From NCBI GenBank assembly GCA_016287555.1, contig JAEFAK010000074.1, positions 1 to 8,229 on the forward strand: a stretch of DNA of 8,229 bases, written 5' to 3'. This document shows positions 1 to 6,241 of the stretch, piece by piece (positions within the stretch are counted from its first letter, which is position 1; each line of letters begins with the position of its first letter). The notes under the pieces are model-generated. The model was given only the letters and a program-made list of their open reading frames with translations, made no database searches and had not been told where the DNA came from. Source of the DNA: Oscillospiraceae bacterium (lineage in GTDB: Bacteria; Bacillota; Clostridia; Oscillospirales; Oscillospiraceae). Made by a program: the position numbers and the translations under genes.

Positions 1-1732
1 CGAGTTCCTTGTCGACGAAGATGAACTTGATGTCGTCGGTGAAGTAGTCGTTGCCGGAGGTCTTGACGCTCTTCGCGGTCAGGGTCTCAGCCGTGAGGCT
101 GGTGACGTTGCCGGAACTATCGAAGGTGGCGACTTCGGCCTTGAGGGTCGCGTCGTAGGCGGTGGTGATCTCATAGACGTACTTGCCGGTGAATCCGCCG
201 TAGGTGTTGTCGGCGGTCTGATAGTTCACGACCTCGCCGGCCTCGTTGACGGTCTGGACATAGTAGGTGGTGACGGTGGTGGAGCCGTACTCGTCGGTGA
301 TGACGGTGTTCTTGCTGAACTCCTTAACGGCGTACACATAGTTGTGGACTTCTTCGGCGACGTTGCCGACATAGCCGATGACGTAGCCGTTGTTGTCAGC
401 ATAGTAGGTGCCGTCGACAGCGCCGAGGGCGATGGCGGGGCCACCGTAGATGCTGGAGACGGTGTACTTGGTGCCGTCGAGGGTGAAGTCGGCAGCGGTC
501 TTGGCGGTGATCTTCGTGCCGGTGATGGCGGTGGCCTTCTCAGCAGCGAGGATGGCCTCGCCGGTGCCCCAGTTCTCGGTGACATAGAGAGCGTCGCCCT
601 TCGCGAAAGCGGAGAGGATCTTGTAGGACTCCGGATAATCGGCTTCCTTGATGGTCCACGGATACGCAGGATCGCCATCCTCGTTGAGGGTGACTTCCTT
701 CTTCGTGGTGTCGACGTTGGCGACAGTGTAGAAGGAGTACGCGGTGCCGACGACGTTGGTGATGAAGACCTTGCCGGTCTTGTCGGCATAGCCGAAGAAC
801 TCGACTACCATGCCGACTTCGCCTTCATAAGCGGTGTTGCTAAAGCCGTCATCGGTGTTGATGAGGCAGACAGCGCCGGAGAGCTTGCTGTAATCCCACT
901 TCTTCTGGGTCGCGAACTTCGCGGCGTTGAAGGAACCGTCGGTGATGACGGCGATGGGCTCCGCAGCGGCCTCGTAGATGACCTTCGCGGGGTTGCTCAG
1001 AGCAACATAGTCCTTGACAGGACGGCCCTCGGCGTCAGTGCCGGAGGTGACGGGTTCGGGATCGAAGTCCAGCGGGCTGACATAGAGAGGATTGCCCATG
1101 GGCTGATACATCTCGAGCAGCTTGATGTACTGGACGGGCTGGAGCAGAGCGGCGTTGACAGCGAGCTGAGCAGCGACTTCGCGCGGCAGGGGCTCGTCGG
1201 AGAGGTAGCCCTCGATGCCCTTGAAGAGGCCCTGAGCGAGAGCGTCGGAAGCGACAGCGATCTTCCACTGGTCGCCTTCATACTCCTTGTTGGCATTGTA
1301 GCCGATGGAAGCGAGAAGGAACTTGGCGAAGGCGTAGCCGGAGAGGGCGTCGTCCTTGCCGAAGTTGCCGTCGCCGTAACCGGCGGTGATGCCTGCGTTC
1401 TTGCAGTAGGCAACGAACGGAGCTTCCCAGGCGGTGACCGGAACGTCGTTGAACGGAGCGCCGGTGGCCTTGAGGTTATCCGCGGCGGCAGAGCCGAGCT
1501 TGAGATAGGTGATTATCTTCATAGCCTGGCCGCGGGTGAGGTTGCCCTGGGGATTGAAGTTGCCATTCTGATCGCCCTTGAGAATGCCGAGGCCGTTCAT
1601 TATGCCGCAGGCATCCGCAAACTTCGGGCTGATCTGGTCCTCATCGGTGAACGACGCATTGGCGAACACCACGAGGGAGAAGACCATCACGATGGCAAGA
1701 ACCAGAGCGAGGGATTTCTTGAGGTTCTTCAT
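1..1732 (-). CDS. SLH-domain exported surface (S-layer-like) protein, 3' end beyond window
   Basis: Reading leftward from the ATG at 1732-1730, the frame stays open for 577 codons to the window edge, so the C-terminus is missing. Residues 1-26 form a signal peptide: a basic start (MKNLKK), a hydrophobic core and a probable cleavage after ANA. Two clear S-layer-homology repeats follow. One is at about 28-82 (starting FTDED, with GDQNGNFNPQGNLTRGQA). The other is at about 94-146 (FNDVP, AGYGDGNFGKDDALSG). A degenerate third lies at about 151-202. SLH domains anchor proteins non-covalently to pyruvylated cell-wall polymers. The rest (about 220-577) is rich in Thr, Val, Tyr and Gly and looks like extracellular beta-structure without a recognised enzyme motif. 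AAGGAGG (1746-1740) sits 7 nt before the ATG. Codon choice is strongly biased: apart from Lys6 (AAA), every Lys codon I read is AAG, which suggests high expression. It may be a main S-layer protein or an SLH-anchored envelope protein; the visible part does not decide. Confidence 0.9.
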   Translation of the reverse strand, partial: MKNLKKSLALVLAIVMVFSLVVFANASFTDEDQISPKFADACGIMNGLGILKGDQNGNFNPQGNLTRGQAMKIITYLKLGSAAADNLKATGAPFNDVPVTAWEAPFVAYCKNAGITAGYGDGNFGKDDALSGYAFAKFLLASIGYNANKEYEGDQWKIAVASDALAQGLFKGIEGYLSDEPLPREVAAQLAVNAALLQPVQYIKLLEMYQPMGNPLYVSPLDFDPEPVTSGTDAEGRPVKDYVALSNPAKVIYEAAAEPIAVITDGSFNAAKFATQKKWDYSKLSGAVCLINTDDGFSNTAYEGEVGMVVEFFGYADKTGKVFITNVVGTAYSFYTVANVDTTKKEVTLNEDGDPAYPWTIKEADYPESYKILSAFAKGDALYVTENWGTGEAILAAEKATAITGTKITAKTAADFTLDGTKYTVSSIYGGPAIALGAVDGTYYADNNGYVIGYVGNVAEEVHNYVYAVKEFSKNTVITDEYGSTTVTTYYVQTVNEAGEVVNYQTADNTYGGFTGKYVYEITTAYDATLKAEVATFDSSGNVTSLTAETLTAKSVKTSGNDYFTDDIKFIFVDKEL

Positions 1733-1739
1733 GGATTTT

Positions 1740-1746
1740 CCTCCTT
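1740..1746 (-). promoter_or_regulatory. Ribosome binding site of the SLH gene
   Basis: The complement reads AAGGAGG, a perfect Shine-Dalgarno sequence, 7 nt before the ATG at 1732. It fixes the start of the SLH protein. Just upstream in the mRNA, 1769-1757 can form a small hairpin (CCCTT / AAGGG with a 3-nt loop). Confidence 0.85.
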
Positions 1747-1865
1747 ATAAGATTTGCCCTTTTTAAGGGACTTTTGATATGTACAAACGTTTGCGGCAGC
1801 GTAGCTACAGATTCTCCCGCAAGCGGTCATACCGAGCACATTACGCTAACGTATCGTACGGGTGC

Positions 1866-1894
1866 ATTATATTCGGGCGGACGCGCTCCGTCAA
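1866..1894 (-). promoter_or_regulatory. Sigma-A promoter of the SLH gene (leftward)
   Basis: On the minus strand, -35 TTGACG (1894-1889) and a perfect -10 TATAAT (1871-1866) are separated by exactly 17 bp. The predicted transcription start is near 1859. That leaves a leader of about 126 nt before the ATG, containing palindromes (GTAGCTAC at 1801-1808, CAAACGTTTG at 1784-1793). Such long structured leaders are common for abundant surface-layer transcripts, but no known riboswitch fold was recognised. Confidence 0.82.
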
Positions 1895-1908
1895 GAGGCC
1901 GCGGCGCA

Positions 1909-1942
1909 GTGTAACACAAGTGTAACATTGGAGGGGTATAAT
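1909..1942 (+). promoter_or_regulatory. PhoB/OmpR-type direct repeat with a -10 element downstream
   Basis: Two identical heptamers GTGTAAC (1909-1915 and 1920-1926) are separated by 4 bp, an 11-bp period. A perfect TATAAT at 1937-1942 begins 10 bp after the second repeat and has no recognisable -35. This is the geometry of a Pho-box-type promoter, in which an OmpR/PhoB-family response regulator on tandem 7+4 repeats replaces the -35 contact. The heptamer resembles but does not equal the enterobacterial CTGTCAT half-site. It would give a rightward transcript starting near 1949, with a leader of about 176 nt before the molybdoenzyme gene. The box also lies 14 bp upstream of the leftward -35, so it could control the SLH gene instead or as well. 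The regulator is not in the window. Confidence 0.5.
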
Positions 1943-2009
1943 TCGCTTTTTTTGCCTCACAGATAGATAATATGCAGGAAAAATGCGGCCGTCAATGCAT
2001 TTTATTGCA

Positions 2010-2027
2010 ATGTAAGGGAAGTGTAAT
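2010..2027 (+). promoter_or_regulatory. Second 11-bp-period repeat pair, probable response-regulator site
   Basis: ATGTAAG (2010-2016) and GTGTAAT (2021-2027) repeat the TGTAA core with the same 4-bp gap, 11-bp period and orientation as the pair at 1909-1926. It ends 30 bp before the -35 hexamer of the molybdoenzyme promoter, a plausible place for an activator. The match is weaker than in the first pair. Two pairs of the same design in one intergenic region argue against coincidence. Confidence 0.42.
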
Positions 2028-2057
2028 ATCGCTGCGGCGATGCGGCGGTTTTTTATA

Positions 2058-2086
2058 TTGAAACTTTGCGGGGGATATTATATAAT
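2058..2086 (+). promoter_or_regulatory. Sigma-A promoter of the molybdoenzyme gene
   Basis: TTGAAA (2058-2063) and a perfect TATAAT (2081-2086) have a 17-bp spacer. The predicted start is near 2093, giving a leader of about 32 nt. The ribosome binding site GGAGG (2115-2119) lies 5 nt before the ATG at 2125. Confidence 0.82.
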
Positions 2087-2124
2087 GTTATGAAATATGA
2101 CCGCAAGTTCTCCCGGAGGACGTC

Positions 2125-4851
2125 ATGACCAACAGCTACAAGCCCGAAAAACGCAATATCGTAAGCTTCAGCCTCATGGGGCCGGAGAGCGGCGCGCCCT
2201 GCCTCGTCGAATCCGACGGCGGGAAGATAACCCGCATCCGCACCTATGAGTACGACCGCGCCCTGCTCGACGCGGACGGAGCGCCCTGGAAGATGTCCGC
2301 GCGCGGCAAGACCTTCGTCCCGCCCGCACGCGCGACCATCACGCCCTTCGGTCTCGGATACAAGGCGCGAGTATATTCGCCCAACCGCGTCCGCTGGCCG
2401 CTCAAGCGCGTCGACTGGGACCCGAACGGCGAGCGCAATCCGCAAAACCGCGGTAAGAGCAAATACGTCCGCATCTCGTGGGACGAGGCGGCGCAGATCT
2501 GCGCGGACGAGCTGCGGCGCATGAAGGAAAAGTACGGGCCGGAGGCCGTCCTCTGCGAGGCGGACATGCACGGCGAGGGCAAGAACGTCTCCCCCAGCCA
2601 CGGCTGCCCGAACAGGCTGCTGGCTCTCATGGGCGGCTATACCCTCCAGATGCGCAACATGGACTCCTGGGAGGGCTGGTACTGGGGCGCCAAGCACGTC
2701 TGGGGCTGCGAGCCCGTCGGCGAGATGGCGCCGACCGCCAATCTCTATCCCGACATCTCCGAGCACGCGGACATGCTCCTTTTCTGGGGCTGCGATCCCG
2801 AGACGACCCCGCTCGGCGTCGTCTCCCAGCTCCCGAGCAGGCTCTGCTACTGGTTCACCTCCCTCGGCATAAAGAGCGTCTACGTCTGCCCCGACCTCAA
2901 CTACGGCGCGGCCGTCCATGCGGACAAATGGGTCCCCATCCTGCCGAACACAGACGCCGCGCTCCAGCTCGCGATCGCGTACGTATGGATTACGGAGGGG
3001 ACCTTCGACAAGGAATATATAGATACGCACGCCTACGGCTTCGACAAATTCCGCGACTACGTCCTCGGAAACGAGGACGGCGTCCCCAAGACGCCGGAAT
3101 GGGCGAGCGGAAAATGCGGCGTCGCCGAATGGACGATAAAGGCCCTCGCCCGCGACTGGGCGAAGAAGACCGTCTCGATAATGCACGGCAACGGCGGCTG
3201 CCTCATCCGCGGCCCCTACTCGACCGAGCCCGCGAGGCTCGAGGTCATGCTGCTCGGCATGCGCGGCCTCGGCAAGCCCGGCGTCCATCAGGTCAAGATG
3301 ATAGAATGGAACATGTGGGCCAAGGACTATCCCCTCCCCTATCAGGGCGATATCGCCCCCGCCGTCCCGCATATATGCGACGCGCTGCGCCCCATCGACG
3401 GCGACCTGCCCGACGATATCAACATGAAGCGCTTCGTCCTCTCCGACAAGCAGAAGGAGCGCGCGCCGGAGCTCATAGACCTATTCAAACATCTCCCCGC
3501 GCCCAAGCAGTTCATCCCCCGCTGCCTCGTGCACAAGGCGATAATCGACGGGCACGCGGAGTGGTACGGGCTGCACTGCTTCTCCTCCAGCCAGCAGCCC
3601 GACGAAAACGGCTTCCGCAAGCCGACGAACATCTATGAATTCGAGAAGATAGTCTATCCGCGCCCTGGCCGTTCGAAGGTCCATATGATATGGACGGACG
3701 CGCCCTGCAACGTCACCTGCTGGAATAACGGCAACCTCCATATCGAGGCGATGCGCTCCCCGGAGATAGAGACGATAGTCGCCCAGCATCCCTGGCTCGA
3801 AAACGACTGCTACTTCGCCGATATCATCCTCCCCGTCGCGACCAAGCACGAGATAGCCGACATCGGCAACGACCTCTCCAGCGGCGTCTTCCAGTCGGTC
3901 TACCTCGAGGAGCCCTGCATCGAGCCCGTCGGCGAGTCGCTCTCCGATTTCGACGTCTGCGCCAGAGTCGCGGAAAAGCTCGGGCCGGAGTATCTCGACG
4001 CATATACCGGAAAGCTCACCGAGGCCGAGCGAGTGCGCTTCTTCTACGCCGCGAGCGGACTTGAGGAGCGCATGAGCTGGGAGGAATTCTCCAAGGAGAA
4101 GATATACGTCCTGCCGCTGCGCAAGGATCTCGATCAGGTCCCCGCGGGGCTTTGGAAATTCTATGACGACCCGAAGGGCAATCCCCTCACGACCCCGACG
4201 GGGCTGCTGGAATACTCCTCGACGGACATCGAAAAATACATGCCCGACGACCCGGAGCGCCCGCCCGTCCCGCACTGGATAGAAAAGAGCGAGAGCCACG
4301 ACGAGCGCCTGAGCAGCGAGCGGGCGAAAAAGTACCCGCTGCTGTGCATGTCCAACCACGGGCACTGGCGCATGCACGCCCAGTGCGACGACATCACCGC
4401 CAACCGCGAGGTCGAGACGATGAAGATACGCGCCTTCGACGGGTACCAGTACGAGCCCGTCTGGATGAATCCCGCCGAGGCCGAAAAGCGCGGCATCCGC
4501 CACGGCGACGTCGTTAAGGTCTTCAACGAGCGCGGCATAGTCCTCTGCGCGGCCTACGTCACGGAGCGGCTCATCCCGCAGGTCGTCTACGTCGACCACG
4601 GCGCGCGCCTCGATCCGATCATCCCCGGAAAGCTCGACCGCGGCGGCTGCATCAACTCCATTACCCCGACCTCCATGACCTCCAAAAACAGCACCGGCAT
4701 GGCCGTCTCGGGCTTCCTCGTCGAGGTTGATAAGGTCACCGACGAGGAATGGGCCGAGTGGAAGCGCGACTGGCCGGAGGCGTTCGCGCGCAAGGTCGAT
4801 CACGGCGCGGGCGTCTGCCTCGAGGGCTGGCTCATAGATAAGCCCGAATAA
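2125..4851 (+). CDS. Molybdopterin enzyme, transhydroxylase large-subunit-like (pyrogallol-phloroglucinol transhydroxylase family)
   Basis: A 908-residue member of the DMSO-reductase superfamily that binds a bis-MGD molybdenum (or tungsten) cofactor. Landmarks: DPNGERNPQ at 99-107, RISWDEA at 116-122, the MDSWEGWYWG block at 179-188, MGD-contact WGCDPET at 221-227, DKEYIDTHAYGF at 295-306, GKPG at 383-386, and a C-terminal dinucleotide-binding domain from about 737 (NPAEAEKRG, HGDVVKVFNERG). Aligned from memory with Pelobacter acidigallici AthL (875 residues), Ser181 is the metal ligand and Asp180 and His149 match catalytic residues. AthL's Tyr152 and Arg153 align with Pro and Ser here, so pyrogallol may not be the substrate. 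There is no N-terminal Cys cluster for a 4Fe-4S centre and no Tat signal, so it should be a cytoplasmic protein without its own Fe-S cluster. The Fe-S small subunit expected beside it is absent. It has its own promoter and terminator. The superfamily is near certain; the subfamily is likely; the reaction is inferred. Confidence 0.9.
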   Translation: MTNSYKPEKRNIVSFSLMGPESGAPCLVESDGGKITRIRTYEYDRALLDADGAPWKMSARGKTFVPPARATITPFGLGYKARVYSPNRVRWPLKRVDWDPNGERNPQNRGKSKYVRISWDEAAQICADELRRMKEKYGPEAVLCEADMHGEGKNVSPSHGCPNRLLALMGGYTLQMRNMDSWEGWYWGAKHVWGCEPVGEMAPTANLYPDISEHADMLLFWGCDPETTPLGVVSQLPSRLCYWFTSLGIKSVYVCPDLNYGAAVHADKWVPILPNTDAALQLAIAYVWITEGTFDKEYIDTHAYGFDKFRDYVLGNEDGVPKTPEWASGKCGVAEWTIKALARDWAKKTVSIMHGNGGCLIRGPYSTEPARLEVMLLGMRGLGKPGVHQVKMIEWNMWAKDYPLPYQGDIAPAVPHICDALRPIDGDLPDDINMKRFVLSDKQKERAPELIDLFKHLPAPKQFIPRCLVHKAIIDGHAEWYGLHCFSSSQQPDENGFRKPTNIYEFEKIVYPRPGRSKVHMIWTDAPCNVTCWNNGNLHIEAMRSPEIETIVAQHPWLENDCYFADIILPVATKHEIADIGNDLSSGVFQSVYLEEPCIEPVGESLSDFDVCARVAEKLGPEYLDAYTGKLTEAERVRFFYAASGLEERMSWEEFSKEKIYVLPLRKDLDQVPAGLWKFYDDPKGNPLTTPTGLLEYSSTDIEKYMPDDPERPPVPHWIEKSESHDERLSSERAKKYPLLCMSNHGHWRMHAQCDDITANREVETMKIRAFDGYQYEPVWMNPAEAEKRGIRHGDVVKVFNERGIVLCAAYVTERLIPQVVYVDHGARLDPIIPGKLDRGGCINSITPTSMTSKNSTGMAVSGFLVEVDKVTDEEWAEWKRDWPEAFARKVDHGAGVCLEGWLIDKPE

Positions 4852-4867
4852 CGCATGAAAGCATAAA

Positions 4868-4898
4868 AAGAGCGGAGCGTGCAACACGCTCCGCTCTT
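4868..4898. terminator. Bidirectional intrinsic terminator between convergent genes
   Basis: A perfect 14-bp inverted repeat (arms 4868-4881 and 4885-4898) closes on a 3-nt loop. Leftward transcripts end in a TTTTT run (complement of 4869-4865), a textbook terminator for the two-gene operon ending at 4909. Rightward transcripts get a looser T-rich tail (about 4899-4911) after the molybdoenzyme stop at 4851. Confidence 0.88.
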
Positions 4899-4908
4899 AC
4901 ATTATATT

Positions 4909-5493
4909 TTATTCTTCGTGTCCGGGCCAGACCATCCTCGGATGGACCTTCAGGGGCTTTTTCACTACGCGCACGGGAACGCGGATCACGTTTTTCGCGT
5001 GCTCATGCCCGCAGGAGCATTCCCCGTGGTCATGATGCTCATGGTCATGCCCGCAGGAGCATTCCCCGCCGTGATCGTGATGGTGATGGCTGGGGTCGGT
5101 GCATTCGGGGTCGCCGCAGTCCCAGTTGACCTCGATATCCCGCCCGGCGAGCACGCCGCGCGCAATGGCCTCCAGCCGCTGCTCGGCGACGCCGAGCGTC
5201 GAGCCGTAGGTTATGGAATCGATGCCGACGTCGAGCTCCGCGCCCTCGCCGGGCTCGCCCTTGACCTGCACGCCGTAGCCCGTCGTGGAGAGCATGACGG
5301 CCTCGTCGCCGCGCTTTATATACGCCTTGAGGTGCCCGATGATGACGTCGTTGGCCTCGGCCCATTCGCACTCGGCCTCCATGGCCTTGACGAGCGCGTC
5401 GCGCACGGACTCGAAGTCCGCTTCGACCTTGAACTGCGCCGAGACGACGCGAGCCTCGTCGTGTGTGCGGCCGCGCATTTCCAGCTTAAGCAT
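4909..5493 (-). CDS. Unrecognised protein with His/Cys-rich metal-binding tail, partner of the GTPase
   Basis: 194 residues; the family is not recognised. Residues 1-120 look like a small globular alpha/beta domain with an acidic helix (about 27-48) and no catalytic motif I know. Residues 126-165 are a dense metal-binding stretch: Cys126, Cys131, a HHHHDH run at 136-141, then two copies of GECSCGH (143-149 and 157-163) separated by His-rich DHEHHDH. Six Cys and about a dozen His residues could bind Zn, Ni, Co or Cu. A short basic tail (about 168-184) follows. There is no signal peptide, so it is probably cytoplasmic. The ATG (5493-5491) overlaps the end of the upstream GTPase gene by 8 nt. 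With GGAAGGGAG about 8 nt before it, this points to translational coupling. Inference: a metal-storing or metal-presenting partner of the GTPase, comparable in idea to the His-rich segments of HypB, SlyD or CobW proteins, but here as a separate protein. Confidence 0.85.
   Translation of the reverse strand: MLKLEMRGRTHDEARVVSAQFKVEADFESVRDALVKAMEAECEWAEANDVIIGHLKAYIKRGDEAVMLSTTGYGVQVKGEPGEGAELDVGIDSITYGSTLGVAEQRLEAIARGVLAGRDIEVNWDCGDPECTDPSHHHHDHGGECSCGHDHEHHDHGECSCGHEHAKNVIRVPVRVVKKPLKVHPRMVWPGHEE
5003..5068. repeat. 24-bp exact direct repeat encoding the duplicated GECSCGH module
   Basis: The 24-bp segment at 5003-5026 recurs without mismatch at 5045-5068, a period of 42 bp or 14 codons, in frame with the minus-strand gene. 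It encodes the two Cys-x-Cys / His modules of the metal-binding tail. Identity at synonymous positions suggests recent duplication, with possible copy-number change by slippage. Confidence 0.9.
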
Positions 5494-6094
5494 TCCAGAC
5501 GCTCCCTTCCGCGATGCCGCGCCATATCCCGTCGTCCATCGGCCTGTTGCCGACGGTGCGATGAAGCTCGGCGCGGGGATTGATGCCCTTTATGTCCTCC
5601 TCGATGCCCGCGAGCTGCTCCTCCTCGACGAGGTCGACCTTGTTGAGCAGGATCCAGTCGGCACATTCGAGCTGGCAGTCGATAAGCTCGCTCATGGCGC
5701 GGCGCAGACGGCGCCAGCGCTGCGCGTCGGCCAGGCACAGCACCCCGACCCTGACCTTGAAGACGCCCTCGACGTTCTCCTTGATCTGGAGCGGATACGC
5801 GACGCCCGTCGACTCGATGATGAGCCACTCGGGATCGAAATTCTTCTTTATGTAGGAAATGTCGTTTATGAGATCGGCCCCGCCGCTGCAGCAGGCGCAG
5901 CCGGCGAAGAGCTCGCGGACCTGCAGCCCCTGCGACTTGAGGAGCTTGTCGTCCACGCCGACCTCGCCGATCTCGTTTTCGATTATCATGACCTTTGTGC
6001 CGCCCTCGGAGCGGGAGACGAGATACTGCGCCAGACGCAGGAGTATGCTGGTCTTGCCCGAGCCGAGAAAGCCGCCGAGAAGCAGAACTTTCAT
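5486..6094 (-). CDS. CobW/COG0523-type GTPase (metallochaperone-like), G domain only
   Basis: 202 residues of the G3E GTPase family (CobW, HypB, UreG, ZNG/Nha3-type), which use GTP hydrolysis to load metal into target enzymes. Visible motifs: Walker A GGFLGSGKTS at 7-16, the ENEIGEVGVD switch region at 39-48, the CobW metal-site signature GCACC at 65-69 (Cys66, Cys68, Cys69), IIESTG at 92-97, and guanine-specificity NKVD at 151-154. Family members are usually 300-400 residues with a C-terminal CobW_C domain. This one stops soon after the G domain, and the next gene may supply the missing metal-binding function. AAGGAG (6108-6103) is 8 nt before the ATG. It shares a divergent promoter region with the SDR gene. 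The metal and client are not readable from sequence. COG0523 proteins also occur beside corrinoid methyltransferase systems in acetogens, so an uninserted corrinoid or Zn enzyme elsewhere could be the client. Confidence 0.9.
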   Translation of the reverse strand: MKVLLLGGFLGSGKTSILLRLAQYLVSRSEGGTKVMIIENEIGEVGVDDKLLKSQGLQVRELFAGCACCSGGADLINDISYIKKNFDPEWLIIESTGVAYPLQIKENVEGVFKVRVGVLCLADAQRWRRLRRAMSELIDCQLECADWILLNKVDLVEEEQLAGIEEDIKGINPRAELHRTVGNRPMDDGIWRGIAEGSVWNA

Positions 6095-6125
6095 GCTTTT
6101 CGCTCCTTAACAGTTTACTTATTAA

Positions 6126-6154
6126 ATATTACGCCGTCCGCAGAGCAAAGTCAA
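6126..6154 (-). promoter_or_regulatory. Sigma-A promoter of the GTPase/His-Cys protein operon (leftward)
   Basis: On the minus strand, -35 TTGACT (6154-6149) and -10 TAATAT (6131-6126) have a 17-bp spacer. The predicted start is near 6119, with a leader of about 25 nt to the ATG at 6094. Confidence 0.75.
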
Positions 6155-6167
6155 GCGAGCGGAAGTA

Positions 6168-6195
6168 TTGAATTCGGCGCGTCGTATGCTATAAT
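6168..6195 (+). promoter_or_regulatory. Extended -10 sigma-A promoter of the SDR gene (rightward)
   Basis: TTGAAT (6168-6173), a 16-bp spacer and a perfect TATAAT (6190-6195) preceded by TGC, an extended -10. Its -35 is only 13 bp from the -35 of the leftward promoter, so a single bound regulator could affect both directions. The predicted start is near 6202, with AAGGGAG (6226-6232) 9 nt before the ATG. Confidence 0.78.
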
Positions 6196-6241
6196 TGACT
6201 CAGAAATGGCAATAAATACATGCCGAAGGGAGTATCGAACA

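Noticed and set aside
344..1750. Long plus-strand open frame (468 codons) opposite the SLH gene
   Set aside because: The minus-strand frame gives a signal peptide, SLH repeats, a promoter and a ribosome binding site. The plus-strand frame is low-complexity Val/Gly/Asp/Leu/Glu and is an antisense shadow of biased GC-rich codons.
1757..1769. CCCTT-TTT-AAGGG hairpin as a terminator
   Set aside because: Short stem with no following T run, located just before the SLH ribosome binding site. More likely a minor leader structure.
1909..1926. GTGTAAC repeats as a Rex, FNR or CRP operator
   Set aside because: Those sites are inverted repeats with other cores. Here the elements are direct repeats with an 11-bp period, which fits an OmpR/PhoB-type regulator better.
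2028..2054. Small hairpin ATCGC-TGCG-GCGAT followed by a T run, as a terminator or attenuator
   Set aside because: The stem is only 5 bp and is separated from the T run by 7 nt, so it is too weak to call, although it would lie in a long leader if the 1937 promoter is used.
2053..3372. Long minus-strand open frame (439 codons) opposite the molybdoenzyme
   Set aside because: No recognisable domain, it overlaps a clearly conserved enzyme, and its composition is typical of antisense frames in GC-rich genes.
3481..4887. Long minus-strand open frame (468 codons) opposite the molybdoenzyme C-terminus
   Set aside because: It begins inside the terminator hairpin, lacks a ribosome binding site and domain motifs, and mirrors the conserved coding frame.
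5285..6241. Upstream extension of the SDR reading frame
   Set aside because: It runs antisense through the metal-binding protein and the GTPase genes. The promoter, Shine-Dalgarno site and first SDR strand all place the start at 6242.
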